The notes: a model not told the origin generated them from the letters alone. A stretch of DNA of 64,000 nt from Lycorma delicatula (GCF_047948215.1 NC_134455.1:292293647-292357646); one strand, 5' to 3'. Shown: positions 13,060-25,900, numbered from the stretch's first letter. Made by a program: numbers and translations.

Positions 13060-13486
13060 CAGTTTTTATTATTGGATAATTTGGTGAATAATCAAAATAA
13101 AAAAAAGCAATTATACAGGGAAAAGAAAGATAACATGAAAAAATATAACTCAAAAAAACGACAAGAAGGTGAATATGAAGAGCAGGAAAACGTTAAGAAC
13201 AAGGAAAGAATAAAAAAATTAAAAGATAAATATACAGGAAGAAAATGTTGCAAACAAAAAAAAATAATAAACAGGAAGAAAATATTGCATAAAAAGAAAG
13301 AATAAAAACATTAAAAGAAGATGATAAACAGAAAGAGGAAGAAAACGTTAAAACGATTAAGAGAGGATTATGAATACAAAGAGAGAGAGAGAGAGAGAGA
13401 GTGAGAGAGAAAATTTGAAAACTAGAGAACGTGTATACAAATTAAGATCAGAAGAATTATATCAACCAAAGAGCGACTAAATAATT
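13060..13486 (+). other. Lysine-rich low-complexity block with (GA)n
   Basis: A 77-residue frame (13072-13305) and its frame-shifted continuation to about 13486 encode charged Lys/Glu/Arg-rich sequence (for example KEKKDNMKKYNSKKRQ). It includes a (GA)n run at about 13380-13410 and ends near ...RVYKLRSEELYQPKSD. The purine bias alone can create such a frame. Charged stretches of this kind occur at the N-terminus of some Helitron-type proteins, but no such domain follows here. The block sits directly upstream of R1 copy C, and the matching R1 copy D lacks it. Confidence 0.35.
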
Positions 13487-13494
13487 GACAATAT

Positions 13495-14476
13495 AACACA
13501 AATGAACGAAATGATAATCAACTCCGACTTAGGGAGAATATCGTCAAACAATTTCAGAAGAATAATGAACTAAAAGAAGAATTTTTTGCAATTTATTAAA
13601 GTTCGGGCATGTATGCCTCAGTGTATATTCTTGTGAGGCTTTATTTTTCAGCCGCTGTGTAATTAACATTAATGTAGATAAAATTAATCAGAAATTCCAG
13701 AATAATTAAATAAAATTAAATTAGAAGATCCAAAAATAATAGGATTCTAAATTACAATTTTGAATTAATAATTAATAAACAGATGTCACACCAAATCTAT
13801 TACATATATGCATATGTAGTGATGCTTATTAAATTTCATATACATATTTTTAAAAGTACATAAGATTTTATTTCACTCACTAGTAATTTCGGATTTTATT
13901 TCATTTTTTTTTTTTTTGTTATTGAATTATTTATTGTAAAAATTCTTTTACAATCACGGGTTAATAATTAATAATAAATAAATATATTTAAATTAAAAAT
14001 TAGAAAAAAAATTTAAGAAAGTTATAAAGAAGGAGAAGTCTGAATTGAACCGATGTGCCTTCCCCTTATAAGATTCAAATATTTCATTAACTAAAATTTC
14101 ATTTGGCTATAACTCTGGAACCAATGAAAATAAGTACCACTTATGATATATCGTTGAAAAGTTCTCAATGAGGGCTTATTACTGCACTTAGGAAAAAATA
14201 AAAAATCCAAATTGTTTTGATTTTGGCTTTTTTGGATACTTTTGATCCAGTCGATTGCAATCAAAAGGGGGGGTGCACAACTATATGTTACAAGAGTCCT
14301 AAATCCGAAATTTCAACATCCTACGGCTATTCGTTTTTGAGTTATGCGAGGTACATACAGTCATTACGCCAAAAGTCAAAATGGATTCAGGGATGATCAA
14401 AATGGATGTTTCCTTAGAAATCTGAAACCGAAATTTTTCGGAATCACAATATTTCCTTTACTTCGTACAAGGAAGT
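13495..14476. repeat. Repeat family R1, copy C (long form)
   Basis: The right end is gtacaaggaagt (14465-14476), as in copy A. The interior has 'ggctataactctggaaccaa' (14104-14123), preceded by a long leader. That leader starts near 'aatgaacgaaatgata' and contains 'gggcatgtatgcctcagtgt' (13604-13623). The same leader opens copy D (from about 34970), so a longer version of the element exists. The left inverted terminus is eroded at the position expected near 13800. Confidence 0.75.
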
Positions 14477-15490
14477 GAAAAATAATTCAAATAAATGTCT
14501 TTTTAGAGGTAGTTTTGCTATCATTCATTAAAGTAATCACCCAGTTAAGTAAAATATCAGTGTAATTACAACTGTATTTTTTAATATATAAAAACATAAA
14601 GGCAAAAATATAGTGCGTGAAAATATGAAAGTATTTTCAAAAACATAAAATATAAAAATAATTATCTGGAAACTGAATGAAATTGTAAATATCAATGCGA
14701 AAAAAATAGGAATTGTTGTAATAAAAATATTTTCCAAATTTTCTAAAATGATAACATTAAAATAAATACTCATAATATGGTAATTATACAAAAAATCATT
14801 AACTGATTTCTTTTTTATAACATTTTAAAGTTCTATCCGCTGTTACAGTCAAAGTAATTTTATTACATTTGGTAAGTAACTTCTACGTACTTGATTTTAA
14901 TTATCTGTGGCAAACGTTTTATGAAATGTGGTTTACGCTGTTATCATTTGCCTTTGCAAAATAAAACTCTTCATTTTCCAAGGACATTATTCAATAAGAC
15001 ATTCGAGGTGTTTCAGCACCATTACCGACAGTTCTTGTTGATAAATTGATAGCATCATTCCTGATGACAATCTTACAAGACTGTAATTCTGTAATTAACC
15101 TCAAGGTTGTAATTTATCGTCTAATCTTAAATCCTGTATTCATTTCTAATCTTTATTATTTAATATCAAATAAATAGTTTTACGTAACCGATAACGTTTA
15201 TTTAATAATGATCTCAGACAGTTGTAACTTAAAGTAAATTTTTAAAATTATTAAAAAAAGATAAATACGATGTTGCCAAACATTCCCAAGTGTTGAATAG
15301 AGCTTGAACTTTAACTTCTTCTGCAGTGATAAAACTGGAAAATTACTTTTCTTTTTACACTGTTCTCTAAGGAATAGGATAAAAATATTATAAGCTATTT
15401 AAAGCAATAAAAGTTTATAAAACTTAACGGAAATTGATTAACTCACCACATAAGCTCGAAGCTTATGGTAAAATAGAATGAACATTTTTA
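14477..15490. other. AT-rich non-coding stretch
   Basis: An 84-residue minus-strand frame (14537-14791) is Ile/Phe-rich and looks like chance translation of AT-rich DNA. Nothing else was recognised. Confidence 0.5.
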
Positions 15491-15565
15491 GCCTGCCCGG
15501 GATTCAAACGCGGTACTTTTCAGATGAAAGGCTGATACGTTACCAATCCACTACAGAGATCGGTG
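15491..15565 (-). repeat. tRNA-derived SINE head (or tRNA pseudogene)
   Basis: The reverse complement reads as a tRNA-like module. It has a box A-like stretch around 'tagtggattggtaacg', an anticodon arm TCAG-CTTTCAT-CTGA (anticodon TTC, as in tRNA-Glu), and a box B-like 'gcgtttgaatcccgg'. The acceptor ends do not pair well, so this is not a functional tRNA. The wording is typical of tRNA-derived SINE heads in insects. No SINE body or target duplication was identified. Confidence 0.55.
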
Positions 15566-18170
15566 TTTAAATTCTTTCATATCTTGCTTTCAAAGTATCA
15601 TAAAATGGATTTAGAAATCTTCCAGATAATAACTTGGGAAATAAAATATTATTCTAGAATAAAAGTTAAAATGACCAACTATCCTGGTGATTTTTTTTGA
15701 TATCCGTTCTCACGTACGAGATCATGTTTTTCGTATGATTATAGCAGATTATAAAAAAAATTAATTCTCATATTTAACGAGATACATATGATTTTACTTT
15801 TTAATAATGAACAAGCAAACTAATATTTTACCTCTCGTAAATTTGATTCGTGGATATCATTTGTCTGTATTTTTAATAATTCATTTATGTTAGTGTCTGT
15901 ATACCTAGTGTGCCTGTGTAAGTTTTGTGTGTTTTCATTTTAGATAATTTTACAATGAAAAGGTGAAATGTTTAAAATAACTTATTGATTCGATAAATAA
16001 ATTTCGATCATAAAAAGCGGGAAAGTAGAGAGAATCGTTTTGTGAGACCAGAATCAGTAGTTATGGCTGTGACATCACAATATCAAGGGACAGATTGTTT
16101 ATTCGTTTAAAAGCACGCATAATGTGATAGTACTTTAAAATTATGAATATCTACTGTTAACTTTTAAAACCGTGGAAATTTTTCTCCAGAAGACCTTACA
16201 GAGATAATTAGCAACATTCTCTTCTGTGTAGTTACTGGTAGTTCTGTTTGTAGTGACTCCCTATCTAAAAATTTTACGATACGTATTACTTGTATAATCG
16301 AATAATATATTCTATGATTTCTTTCTCCAATTAATATGATATTTATGCCAGATTTATTGTTTTATAAATGTTTGACTGTTAAGATTAAGTTTTTATGTAC
16401 TATCTGGGAAATCTACATGTTCTGATTAGTGTTTGGAAGTGTTTTCTTTATATGAAATATTTGTGTGAAGTTTGATTCCTTTGTGATTTGTAAGGTTTGT
16501 ATGTGTTCATGTATCTGTTATTAAGGTACGCCTAGTCTATTCATTGTAGTACGTAATGTAATTACTACAGTTTTTCATTATAATTCGTTTTAAATGTTTG
16601 AGTGTGTTCTGCTAGTATTCTGTTTGGCCTTTTGTGTATTTTTTGTAGTTGTAGTAAAAGCAAAGTAACCTGTATTGTTAAAAAATTTTATTTTATAAAA
16701 ATATGTCACGTAATATCTATCGCTAGACTGTTTTTGATTTTTGTATTTTATTTACCGTGTTTTCAATAAGTGCGAATACATAGTTATTAAGATACACCAG
16801 ATTTTTTTTTATTGTTATGATTATTTTTATAATATTATTATTTGTTATGATTATGTTAAATTAAAAAGTGGCTTGTAATTTTAAATATTTATATAAAAAT
16901 AAATGCATATTCATTAAAATAGATTCTATCAGAAAAAGATTTAATAGATTTAGCAAACGTGTTCTATAAGAAAGGTTTAGAGTCTAATATTTTAGATAAA
17001 TTTTATTTATAAATTTTGAAAGATTTTAATACCTTTGAAGTCAACTTAATTTTGATTGATGCATGAAGAGAGAGAAAGGGGAAATTAAAATAAACATGAA
17101 TAATAATAATAATTACAATAACAGTAAAATATATTCGTGAAATGATCATGAACTTAAAAAAAGAAGCTTTATTGTTAATATATAGAAACAAAATGGGTCT
17201 AAAATAGTTATGTTTATTTCAATTGTTTTTAAATTTATTAAAGATAAATAAATTTACGTTGTTTTAACGCCATTACTGTTTAATGCTTGTCTCATCCTTC
17301 TTTTACCTACATCTGTTTATCTTCTATTTGATAAAAAACATTGCGTGCGAACTGAATGTTGGAAACATGTGGTACATAGATTGGACAAGTTGTAGAACCC
17401 AGTGATGATATTGCTTTTGACATTATTAGTATATTATTAGTATATTTATTAACATGGTCGTTTCTATTATTATAATCTTTTACTGTTTGTTTTGATGGGG
17501 GTTCATCATTGGATGGCCCATTCTCATGCGATATTTTTACTTATCATTTACTTATGGTTTCGTCAGGAGAAACCGACTGTAAATTTTTGTTCTTTAAAAA
17601 AAAGAATTATTATTTCAACCGTTGGGAAAAGAAACTTTAATCGTACACAGATCATAAAATTCCATTGTTTTCATGTCGTTTTATAATACTTTTTTTACTT
17701 TAACAAAAAAAAATAATGGATATAAAAATGTAGTATGAAAAGATATCAAGAACAATGTGCGCAAGATTAACGGTAAATGGATTGTGAAAAAAAATAAAAC
17801 AAAAAGTTGGAAGCATTTAGTGACAATACAGTTAAAGATATCATTAATCTCTAAACCTATGTATTTCACGGTTAGTAGTTAACTATTTTCGTTTAGTTTT
17901 GATTAATTATTTTATTAAAATCTGTCAAAAACGTTAGTTCACTTCTTGGATTGTTTTGCTTCAAACTGTTGAAACATAACTCTTAAGTTTTAGGATGTAG
18001 ATCGAATGTTATGAAAAGTAAAATTACATTACCATAAATTTTCGGAACCATTATCGTTCGTCTAATTAAATAGTTCAATAATTAAATTACAAAAGTATGC
18101 ATTTTTATAGTGTTTTGAAATGAAGCGTTGTTATGCATTATTTTTTTTTTTTATTTGTTATTTTCTAAAA
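15566..18170. other. AT-rich non-coding stretch
   Basis: Only short chance frames (for example 17003-17191, 17492-17686, 17681-17869) occur. No repeat copies or RNA genes were recognised. Confidence 0.5.
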
Positions 18171-18173
18171 ACA

Positions 18174-18260
18174 ATCCTAGAAAATAGATCTCGTAAATAA
18201 TAAAACATATAATTATTTCTAAAAACAGAACTAGCTCAATAAATAGTGATTCAAGTTTAG
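18174..18260 (+). repeat. Local duplicated segment, first copy
   Basis: The stretch from 'ctcgtaaataataa' through 'agaactagctcaataaatag' to 'tgattcaagttta' recurs at about 19489-19610 in the same orientation, 1.3 kb downstream, with a few substitutions. Confidence 0.75.
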
Positions 18261-19488
18261 CTTTCTTATAGCTTTGATGCGAAGCTATAAAAGATCTGAT
18301 ACAACATAACCAAGAATTTCTTTTTCTAAAATTTATTTCAACAGTAAGACCATTCTTTGTTTTTACTTGAAGATCATTCACTGTAGTGTAAACATCACTA
18401 CTCGGCCTTTCACGAAATGCGTGTCTTACTTGTGGCTCCCCAATTTCGGAACTTATTTATTTCTACTTATTTATTTCTCAGGTTACTATAATTATCATTA
18501 TTCCTAACACACTTTGTAACATTTTTATCTTCTATTGGTTAAGTTTTTTTCCAAGCAATCTTAATTTATTATATTTTAAAAGTAAATTTTACAACTTAAA
18601 AATAAGTAACGGATCATCTAAAACCCGTTTTTCCCAATTTCTAAGAACTCGGGTAAAAAAATCCAGTTTATATTATCACGGTTAATACAGATCAACACAA
18701 CTATTCAAAGCATCTTATTCAGCCCTTATGGATTCATGGCAACATTTAATCATAGATTTACTTTTTTGGTTTCAAAAAAGATTTTGTCCTGATGTATAAA
18801 ATCAACTGTATTTTTGAATCGACAGCAAATCTCACTTGGATTTGAGGAAAATCACATGTCTTAAGGCATTTCCCCCAAGACAAAACATTGCGTTCAAATC
18901 ACATGAATATAATAGCTTTTAGTTGTTCCTTGATATTTTATCTCTTAAGGAAACGTTTTATCTCAATATTTTCTAATTTGATGAGTGAATTGAGGAGGTG
19001 CCTCATTTTGGTGCCAAGTAGGGTACAAGCTCAAAATTGGGTACGATATGAAATTATGTTATTACATTTCCTCGAAGAAATGTGACCTAACGCTCTGCTC
19101 TTATCTATTCGTAGCAGCTTTTAATCATGTATTACACATTTTTTCCAATAAATATTTGTCTTGCTCCAAACCCCGAAAATCTTATGAACAAAATGGCCGT
19201 TCAGTTATTTCTACTGTCCTATCTATTAGGAAAAGTTTGATCTTATATTTTCTAACTCGAAAAAGTTAAAGTGAAGAAATCTTGCTGCCAAACACTAGAA
19301 TGACTATATCAAATAGAGGTTGTTCCCAAGCTTTAAATTAAGCTACCCGAACAAAAAAAAAAATAAATAAATAAATAAAAAATAAACCCTAAGAATATTT
19401 AAAGTACACCTATCAAAAAAAAAATCCTAACCACCTCAAAAATCCAATTAAACTACCTGAAACAAAATATTCTAATCAACCAACATCC
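18261..19488. other. Non-coding stretch between duplicated segments
   Basis: Frames at 18888-19085 and 19048-19269 (65 and 73 residues, overlapping in different frames) show no recognisable domain. This stretch is slightly less AT-rich than its surroundings, but I cannot assign it. Confidence 0.4.
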
Positions 19489-19625
19489 TAGATAATAGAG
19501 CTCGTAAATAATAATACATATAATTATTCCTAAAAACAGAGCTCGTAAATAATAATACATATAATTATTCCTAAAAACAGAACTAGCTCAATAAATAGTG
19601 ATTCAAGTTTAATAGTGATTCAAGC
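19489..19625 (+). repeat. Local duplicated segment, second copy, with a 41-bp tandem repeat
   Basis: The unit starting gagctcgtaaataataatac occurs at 19498-19538 and again at 19539-19579, an exact 41-bp tandem duplication. The rest matches 18174-18260. A shorter repeat, 'aatagtgattcaag', is also doubled at the right edge. Confidence 0.9.
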
Positions 19626-21257
19626 CTCTTGTAACATCTTACTGTATTAATCGCCTGTTATCACACTCCCATCGAGAGAATAAGTCGTTTGCTGTTATTC
19701 CACATCAAACATGAACTCCAGGTTATTATCCAGTTTTTCATAATTACTTGAGAGTTTTCATCATACCAATATATAAAGTTATGCAGGTTTATTAGACAAA
19801 TCAACTTGAGACATGGTTTATCAGACTATATCACTGACCTATAGAAATGAGAATCCGCTCCACAACAAGGATAAAATTCCACCAAAAATTTGCAAATCTC
19901 ACAAAACGAAATGCATGAAGCAATCTTGGCCGTTAAAAATTAAACTTCAGTTAATTTAGAACCTTTGGTCATCTTTTTCTGGGTATTTCCAGCCTAACGA
20001 AGAGTTTCTGGTTGATTTTTCCAGGTTCTTTATTGATATAGCAACAAGTTACTTTTTTTTCTAAAATGAAACCAATTATATACCTTGATCATTGGACATC
20101 TCCAATGCCTTCAGTATTTTAAAATTTCATGTTCAACATACTCAAAGTATTGATGGACCTTAGTGGAAAATTAGAAAATCTCAAATCCATGAATCTTCTT
20201 GGAAGACAAAATTATAATTTTTCTTTTCCACCAACTATGAATCATAAAACCTCGGTTCTTATTTTTTATATTTAGACGCCATTATTTTCAACACAAAACT
20301 TACCTGAACAATTGAATGGTATTCGTAATTATATCAGTGTAACAAAATTTCTCACCTGTTACAGAATTTAAAATTTGCATGCAGTGAAATTTGACATTAG
20401 CCAATCATGATATTTTAAGTTTAAAAGGACAAAGTAATAAGTTAATATAATAAATGGAAAACATATAAAAAAGAATAATGGGAAAGAAAATTGTTGAACT
20501 TTAATTAAAAATAATTTATTATAAAATAATTTAAACATATCCTGACTTCATTTTTTTTTTTATTACACTAAGTAATTTTTTTTTTTAATTTATAACTTTC
20601 TAACTTATTTTAAAGGAGTTTTCGTCTTTAACAACATTTTAGCGCGACGAAAATGATTTAAAACATTAAGCGATCAAAGTTTTTTTTTATAGCCCATTCC
20701 TTTTAGTAAATAATGATTTTTAGTTTAACACTTTCCCTCTGTACGTGAAATCAGATTCAAGACGTACTTTGCTACCATTACGTCTATTAAGTATGAATAA
20801 TTAATTGATTGCATTTGCTGGATTTTTTTTTGCTTCCTTAAACTGTGCTTCGGTTTTAATAGAATTTAAGGAATTTTTCATGCGTACGCAAACAGCGTAA
20901 CTTTAACTTTGGACAAAAACGACACCCGCGGGATTTGGTTTATTTTTATTTTCTTCTTTTATTGCTGTTCTTTACTTTATTTACACATACATCTTTTCAA
21001 TATTTCACAAATTACTTGCAATGAAAACAATTTTTATAATTACTTATAAATAATTTTTTTAAAAATAACAAAGTGGTCCTGTTTAAAATATTTAATGCTT
21101 ATTATTTTTTTTTTCATCTAATTGTAATTCTCCATTTATATATGTAGTAAGAAATTCTTAATTCATCTGCATAAATATTTATATTATGCAGACGTATATA
21201 TTAGTATAATTTACATATATAACTGATATAGCATATATTATTTTTAGACTAGCAATT
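19626..21257. other. AT-rich non-coding stretch
   Basis: No long frame, repeat copy or RNA gene was recognised. Confidence 0.5.
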
Positions 21258-21320
21258 TTACTCGGCTTCTTCACGTTGGCGTCTCCTTTGGAGTCCACCG
21301 AAAATGTTTCTTCTCCCATA
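21258..21320 (-). CDS. Candidate splice-flanked exon, unidentified
   Basis: On the minus strand a long pyrimidine tract ending in CAG (21334-21321) leads straight into a less AT-rich 63-bp block, as at a 3' splice site. Two readings are possible. In phase 0 it encodes a basic C-terminus (YGRRNIFGGLQRRRQ, then REEAE) closing with TAA at 21260-21258, that is, a terminal coding exon. Alternatively ATG at 21319-21317 opens MGEETFSVDSKGDANVKK, and GTAAAA at 21261 would act as a splice donor, that is, a first coding exon. Base composition and codon-like order differ from the flanks. I do not recognise the protein and cannot see neighbouring exons, so this remains a candidate. Confidence 0.35.
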   Translation of the reverse strand, partial: YGRRNIFGGLQRRRQREEAE

Positions 21321-21334
21321 CTGAAAAAAAAAAA

Positions 21335-23295
21335 AAGTAGTTTTCATCGATTTGTGAAAATGTTTGTCTCGTAACTTATTTTTTATTTTTTTTTTATTAG
21401 AATTATTATAAAAAAATTGAAAAATTAACACTGGTTTTATAAAAATCAGCCATCTCTTTGAGAGATTACATATTGGTGACAAAAACCTAACAAAAAAATT
21501 TTTTTTCGAAAAAGTTGTACTCTAAATACATAAGGAAAAATTTCCAGAAAATTAATAAACACATTAAAATTGTATTAGTCATTTAAATATTCATGTTAGG
21601 TTTTAAAATAATAAATAAGCAAACTGTTCGATTGCAATGACTTCAGTGATGAATTATTTGTATTCGGAAACAGAGATAAGAAAGTAACTTGGAAAAAGAG
21701 AAGAAAATAGAAACCTGAATAGGTTCCATGATTATGTGAGAAAGTTATAACGAAAATTTTATACATTCTTAACCTGCAGTTACTTAAGAAAGGGGTAGAG
21801 TTTGAGGGTAATAATTTTACACTAAACGTTTAAATTACAGTAGGACAAAGCAACGATACGAAGCAATCGAAATGAAAAACCGTTCAGCCATATTGAACTA
21901 AATGAAGTAGATAAATGAATACTTTAGATCACAATGTAATTATTTGTTGTGCAGATTATACAAGAAATGGTTTATGTGTATTAGTTAATCATAATGTTAA
22001 AGGTGGTCAAATATAAGAGGTCAGATTTAGAAAATGGTCCAGCCATTTCAAAAAATGACTAGCTTATAAATGAAGTGATTTTCGTTGTCTTGTTTACTGA
22101 TTGGGATATATTACTGTATATCAGTACGCCAAACCCAATTAAATTCATATCATATTAAGCTGGAAATTAAACTTTCATTCCGTTCACCACAAGCGCCGTC
22201 TGTATAGAAAAGATTATTATTCCCCAAGGAAGCGGTTCTAATTAGGACTACTTGCAATTCAGATGCTTCACAGGAATGACATTCATTAGAATGATTGTTA
22301 CAGATATTGTCCCCGTTTCTATGGAAAACAATGCATTTTGCATACTGTTTTCTTTTATTTTTTTTAGTTGAAATGATAGGTTTCTATTATACAGGTAACA
22401 AATGAAGTAATAGTTCCATTATTTGCCTGTTTAAGAAAACCAGTGAAAAACCTAAATTTTAGAAGAATTAAAATCATAAGTAAACCATAAATAATTATAA
22501 GAATAAAATTAAATGTGCTTGTAGTCCATATTAATATACTCGTATATTTTATACGTGTGATATATGAATACATACTGCATTATTTAATAAAATAATAATA
22601 CTCAGTTATGCGAAGATAATAAAATTATTACAAAATTTCAGATTACGTATTTCAAGACACCTAAATCATTTAACTATGCAAAAATCCCAAGATGTTTGAG
22701 ATTATTGGGTAATTTAAAGTAATAATAACCCATCCATAATTCTTTCTCGTAGGCCGAGGTATTTTCTGTGTTACCAAAAATAGTTATGTTGGATTGATTA
22801 ATACAAGCTAATATTTTTTTTCATTTTATAAATAATTAATTTTTTAAATGTAAAAATGTTTTCATTCATAAATATATAAACGCAAGGCACTATTACAAGT
22901 TTTAATTTATTAAAAGTGTATCTACATTAGTACGAACTACGTAAGTTCACTGGTATCAAGCAAAAATCTACAGCCAATTTTTGCATCCTGAAAATACTCG
23001 TTGTAAGGTTTTCATTCGCCATAACATTAGATGTAATAAATATTTATCCAAGCGTAGCGAGGCTCAGTTAAAGTTAGTGGTTGGTTAAGACGCATCAAGG
23101 GAAGAAATGTAGTTTGATCTTGATGCAAATAAAATCATTTTAGACATCCCACAAAAATTTAACTTGCATAAAAATGGCTAAATATTTTTCACTATAAGCA
23201 ATGAAATTACTGCGATTATCATTAATGGAAATTAATGATAATTAATTACTCACGGTGTTACTAATTTATACAAAATCGTTTGATACTGTGAAGAA
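21335..23295. other. AT-rich non-coding stretch
   Basis: A 69-residue hydrophobic minus-strand frame at 22364-22573 has no recognisable domain. Nothing else was assigned. Confidence 0.5.
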
Positions 23296-23951
23296 ATTGT
23301 TTTTAACCTACTTCAAAAAAGGAGGTTATAAATTAGAAATTTTTTTTTATGTATATTACGCAATATCTCCGACGTTAGTGAACCGAGTTTAATAATTTTT
23401 GTTTAACTGAAAGATTAATACTTTCGGATTGGTCCCCTATAAATATTATGATAATCTTACGAAAAATACTAAAAAAACCGAACGGCTCGACATCCTTAGC
23501 CACTAACCACTCGCTCAGTACAAGAGGAGGTTTTATAAAATAGTTTATAAAAAAAAGAAGTAAAATAAAAACCGACTTCAGTAAATAATATTACTAAAAA
23601 GTTGCAAATAATAATTATATTTTTATTAAAAAGTATTTACACAACTAAATATTTTTTTCAAAATTAAACAACTATTAGCATCTATACAGTCGGTTCAGCT
23701 GAATACGATCTAATACACATGAAAATCCCTCACTTTACACTTTATTAAAACTAACAAGTAGCGTTACCTATCACTAAAGAGTACCACTAACAAAACATAA
23801 AACGACAGAATATTATGACCAAGAAGGAATTAAAACCGGAAAAAAGCTGACGTCGGATTATTCCGACAAAGGTCCTAATCATGCATATCGGCCATGTCGG
23901 AATACTCTGTCAAAGACTAATAAGGCGTACAATATAATATATATATAGGTA

Positions 23952-25307
23952 CTACGAGGGCAAGTCAAAAAGTAAAGTGAATTTCAAAAAATCAACATAT
24001 TTATTTGTATTTACATAAATGATGATTTGTATACATAAATGATTTACATAAATGATTTGTATTTACATTATTTTTCAACATAATCCCCTCCTATTTCTAT
24101 GCATTTAGTCCATCTTTTAATGAGCTTTTGAATTCCGTCCTGGAAAAAAGTTTTCGGTCTGGTGGCAGGAAACTTTTCACACTTCTACGGGTTCTTCATT
24201 AGATTCATAATGATACCCTCGCAACTCTTCTTTTAATGGGCCAAAAACATGAAAATCGCTTGGAACCAGGTCCGGACTGTATGGAGGGTGGTCCAGCAGC
24301 TCGAAACCGAGGTCTTGAAGGTAAAGGACTGTTTTTTTGGCCGTATGAGGTCGAGTGTTATCCAGAAACAAAATAACGCCTTTAGAAAGTTTACCACGAC
24401 TTTTGGATGTGATTTTTTGCTTCAGTAAACGCAGTAGCTCACAATAGTTGTCATTGTTTACCGATTGACCTTTAGGTGTGAAGTAAACCAAAAGTAAACC
24501 TTCCGTCACCCAGAATATCGTCATCATCACCTTTCCTGCAGACATCTGGCTTTTGAACTTTTTCGCTGAGGGAGATAAAGAATGTTTCCACACTAAACTT
24601 TGTCGCACATTAAACTCTCGGGTTCAGTGTGATGGACCGATGTCTCACCAACGGTTATTATTCTCTTAAGAAATGAATCTCCTTTAGGTTCGTAACTTTT
24701 CAAAAGCTTCTGGGAAATTTTCAAACGATTCTCTTTGTGAATGCTGGTCAATTGATGTGGAACCCAGCTAGCACAGACTTTTCGAAAGTTTATAGAATCA
24801 TGGATGATTGAAAATGCTGAGCCATGACTTATATTCAACTCTTTTGCAATGTCATCAACTGTAATTCGTCGATTACCGAGAATCATTTGTTTAACCGCTT
24901 CAATATTGTTATTAGTCTTTTAAGTGGAAGCTCTACCTTGCCGTTGTTCATCACAGAGAGAAATCCTGCAATTTTTTATGCGATCAATCGATTCGTAGAT
25001 CTTGCTTCCACTCAAATAACTATCTCCATATTGCTCCTGCATTCCACGAAAATAATCTCTGCTGGTTTCACCGCTTTTAAACTGAGGACACGTATTACTG
25101 CTCGCATTTCTTCCTTGGTGCAATCAGACAAAGAAGCACTCATTTTAAATAGACTTTTAAATACAATCACAAATAGCTAACAAGGAAACAATACTTTCAA
25201 TGAACTGCTGATGAGGTTTCGAGTTATAGAAAAATAATTATTGCTGCCATACATTTGATTGAGAGGGAAATCAAAATTTCCCTTTACTTTTTGACTTACC
25301 TCTTAGA
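23952..25307 (-). mobile_element. mariner-family DNA transposon
   Basis: The element is 1356 bp. Its terminal inverted repeats share aagtcaaaaagtaaag (near 23962-23977, and inverted near 25282-25297), with weaker similarity out to the ends. It is flanked by TA at 23950-23951 and 25308-25309, the dinucleotide duplicated by mariner insertion. It contains the transposase remnant 24068-25143. A short tandem array of 'acataaatgatttgtat' type lies at about 24014-24068, just inside the 3' end. Confidence 0.88.
24068..25143 (-). pseudogene. mariner transposase (D,D34D), frameshifted
   Basis: Start ATG at 25143-25141 opens MSASLSDCTKEEMRAVIRVL, the N-terminal DNA-binding region. The frame shifts near 25057, where it continues as MQEQYGDSYLSGSKIYESID, and again near 24910 (IEAVKQMILGNRRITVDDIA). 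The block that should hold the first catalytic Asp reads IITVGETSVHHTEPES, so the usual GDE has lost its Asp codon. The second block LFLDNTRPHTAKK and third block YSPDLVPSDFHVFGPLKEEL keep Asp residues exactly 34 residues apart, diagnostic of mariner. After a stop at 24177 the C-terminus resumes in another frame (FQDGIQKLIKRWTKC ... GGDYVEK), ending at TAA 24070-24068. Total length, about 358 codons, matches full-length mariner transposases (about 345). It cannot be active. The plus-strand frame at 24824-25180 is antisense shadow. Confidence 0.9.
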
Positions 25308-25440
25308 TACCACTAAAATTTGTGAAATAAAAATAAAAACCGACTTCAAAAATAGTTATTTAATTACTTTTATTTCATAAATAAAAAATAATTATTTATA
25401 AAACTTTAGTACTATTATTTTTGAAGTCGGTTTTTGTTTT

Positions 25441-25900
25441 TAAATAATTTTTTTTTTGCCATAGGAACAGTTGCATCATATAAAATGAGGTTAACAATAA
25501 ATGATGTCATATTTAAAAAAAAAGCATTTATCAATATTATAAAATATTTCCGTGTAGAAACCTATATTATTTATAAGCGAGGACCTATATTTTTGTGCGG
25601 ACTCAAATGTAGAAAGATAAATTATTATCTGTCAATCTAATCACCTTTATGACATAATTTTAACAAGTGGTAAGCTACTCCTCTGATTCCGTAATTATTT
25701 TTTTTGCCTCTAGAAAATAGAGGAATTAAATCAGTCAGTTCAATTTGTTTTAACAAAAATTATTTCTAGTAATTGGCTCAATAGAAAACCTTTCCCCAAA
25801 ACCTTTCTCTATATTGGTCAGTATGTTACATATTTTCAAGAAAATTTAATAGTTCATTTCGTATAATTAAAAACATATAATTAACAATTTAGAATTACAT
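25441..25900. other. AT-rich non-coding stretch
   Basis: Only a 68-residue chance frame (25434-25640) overlaps. Nothing was recognised. Confidence 0.5.

Larger units (their letters stand above)
23296..25440. mobile_element. Older repeat with 'accgacttcaaa' ends, split by a mariner
   Basis: The left part (23296-23951) has 'cctacttcaaaaaaggaggt' near its start and 'aaaaaccgacttca' at 23572. The right part (25308-25440) has 'aaaaaccgacttcaaaaata' at 25338 and its inverse 'ttttgaagtcggttttt' near 25420, which together form a foldback of about 100 bp. The mariner element described separately sits between them at a TA site. Sequences of this type, with accgacttc ends and a ggaggtt motif, are widespread in arthropod genomes, as I recall. 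The class is not settled here. A further 'aaaccgacttcaaaaa' stretch occurs at 59192. Confidence 0.5.

Noticed and set aside
15491..15565. Functional tRNA-Glu gene
   Set aside because: The anticodon arm and box B-like part are visible, but the acceptor ends do not pair and the D-arm is altered, so a SINE head or pseudogene is more likely.
24824..25180. 118-residue plus-strand ORF
   Set aside because: It is antisense to the mariner transposase, whose motifs are clear on the minus strand.
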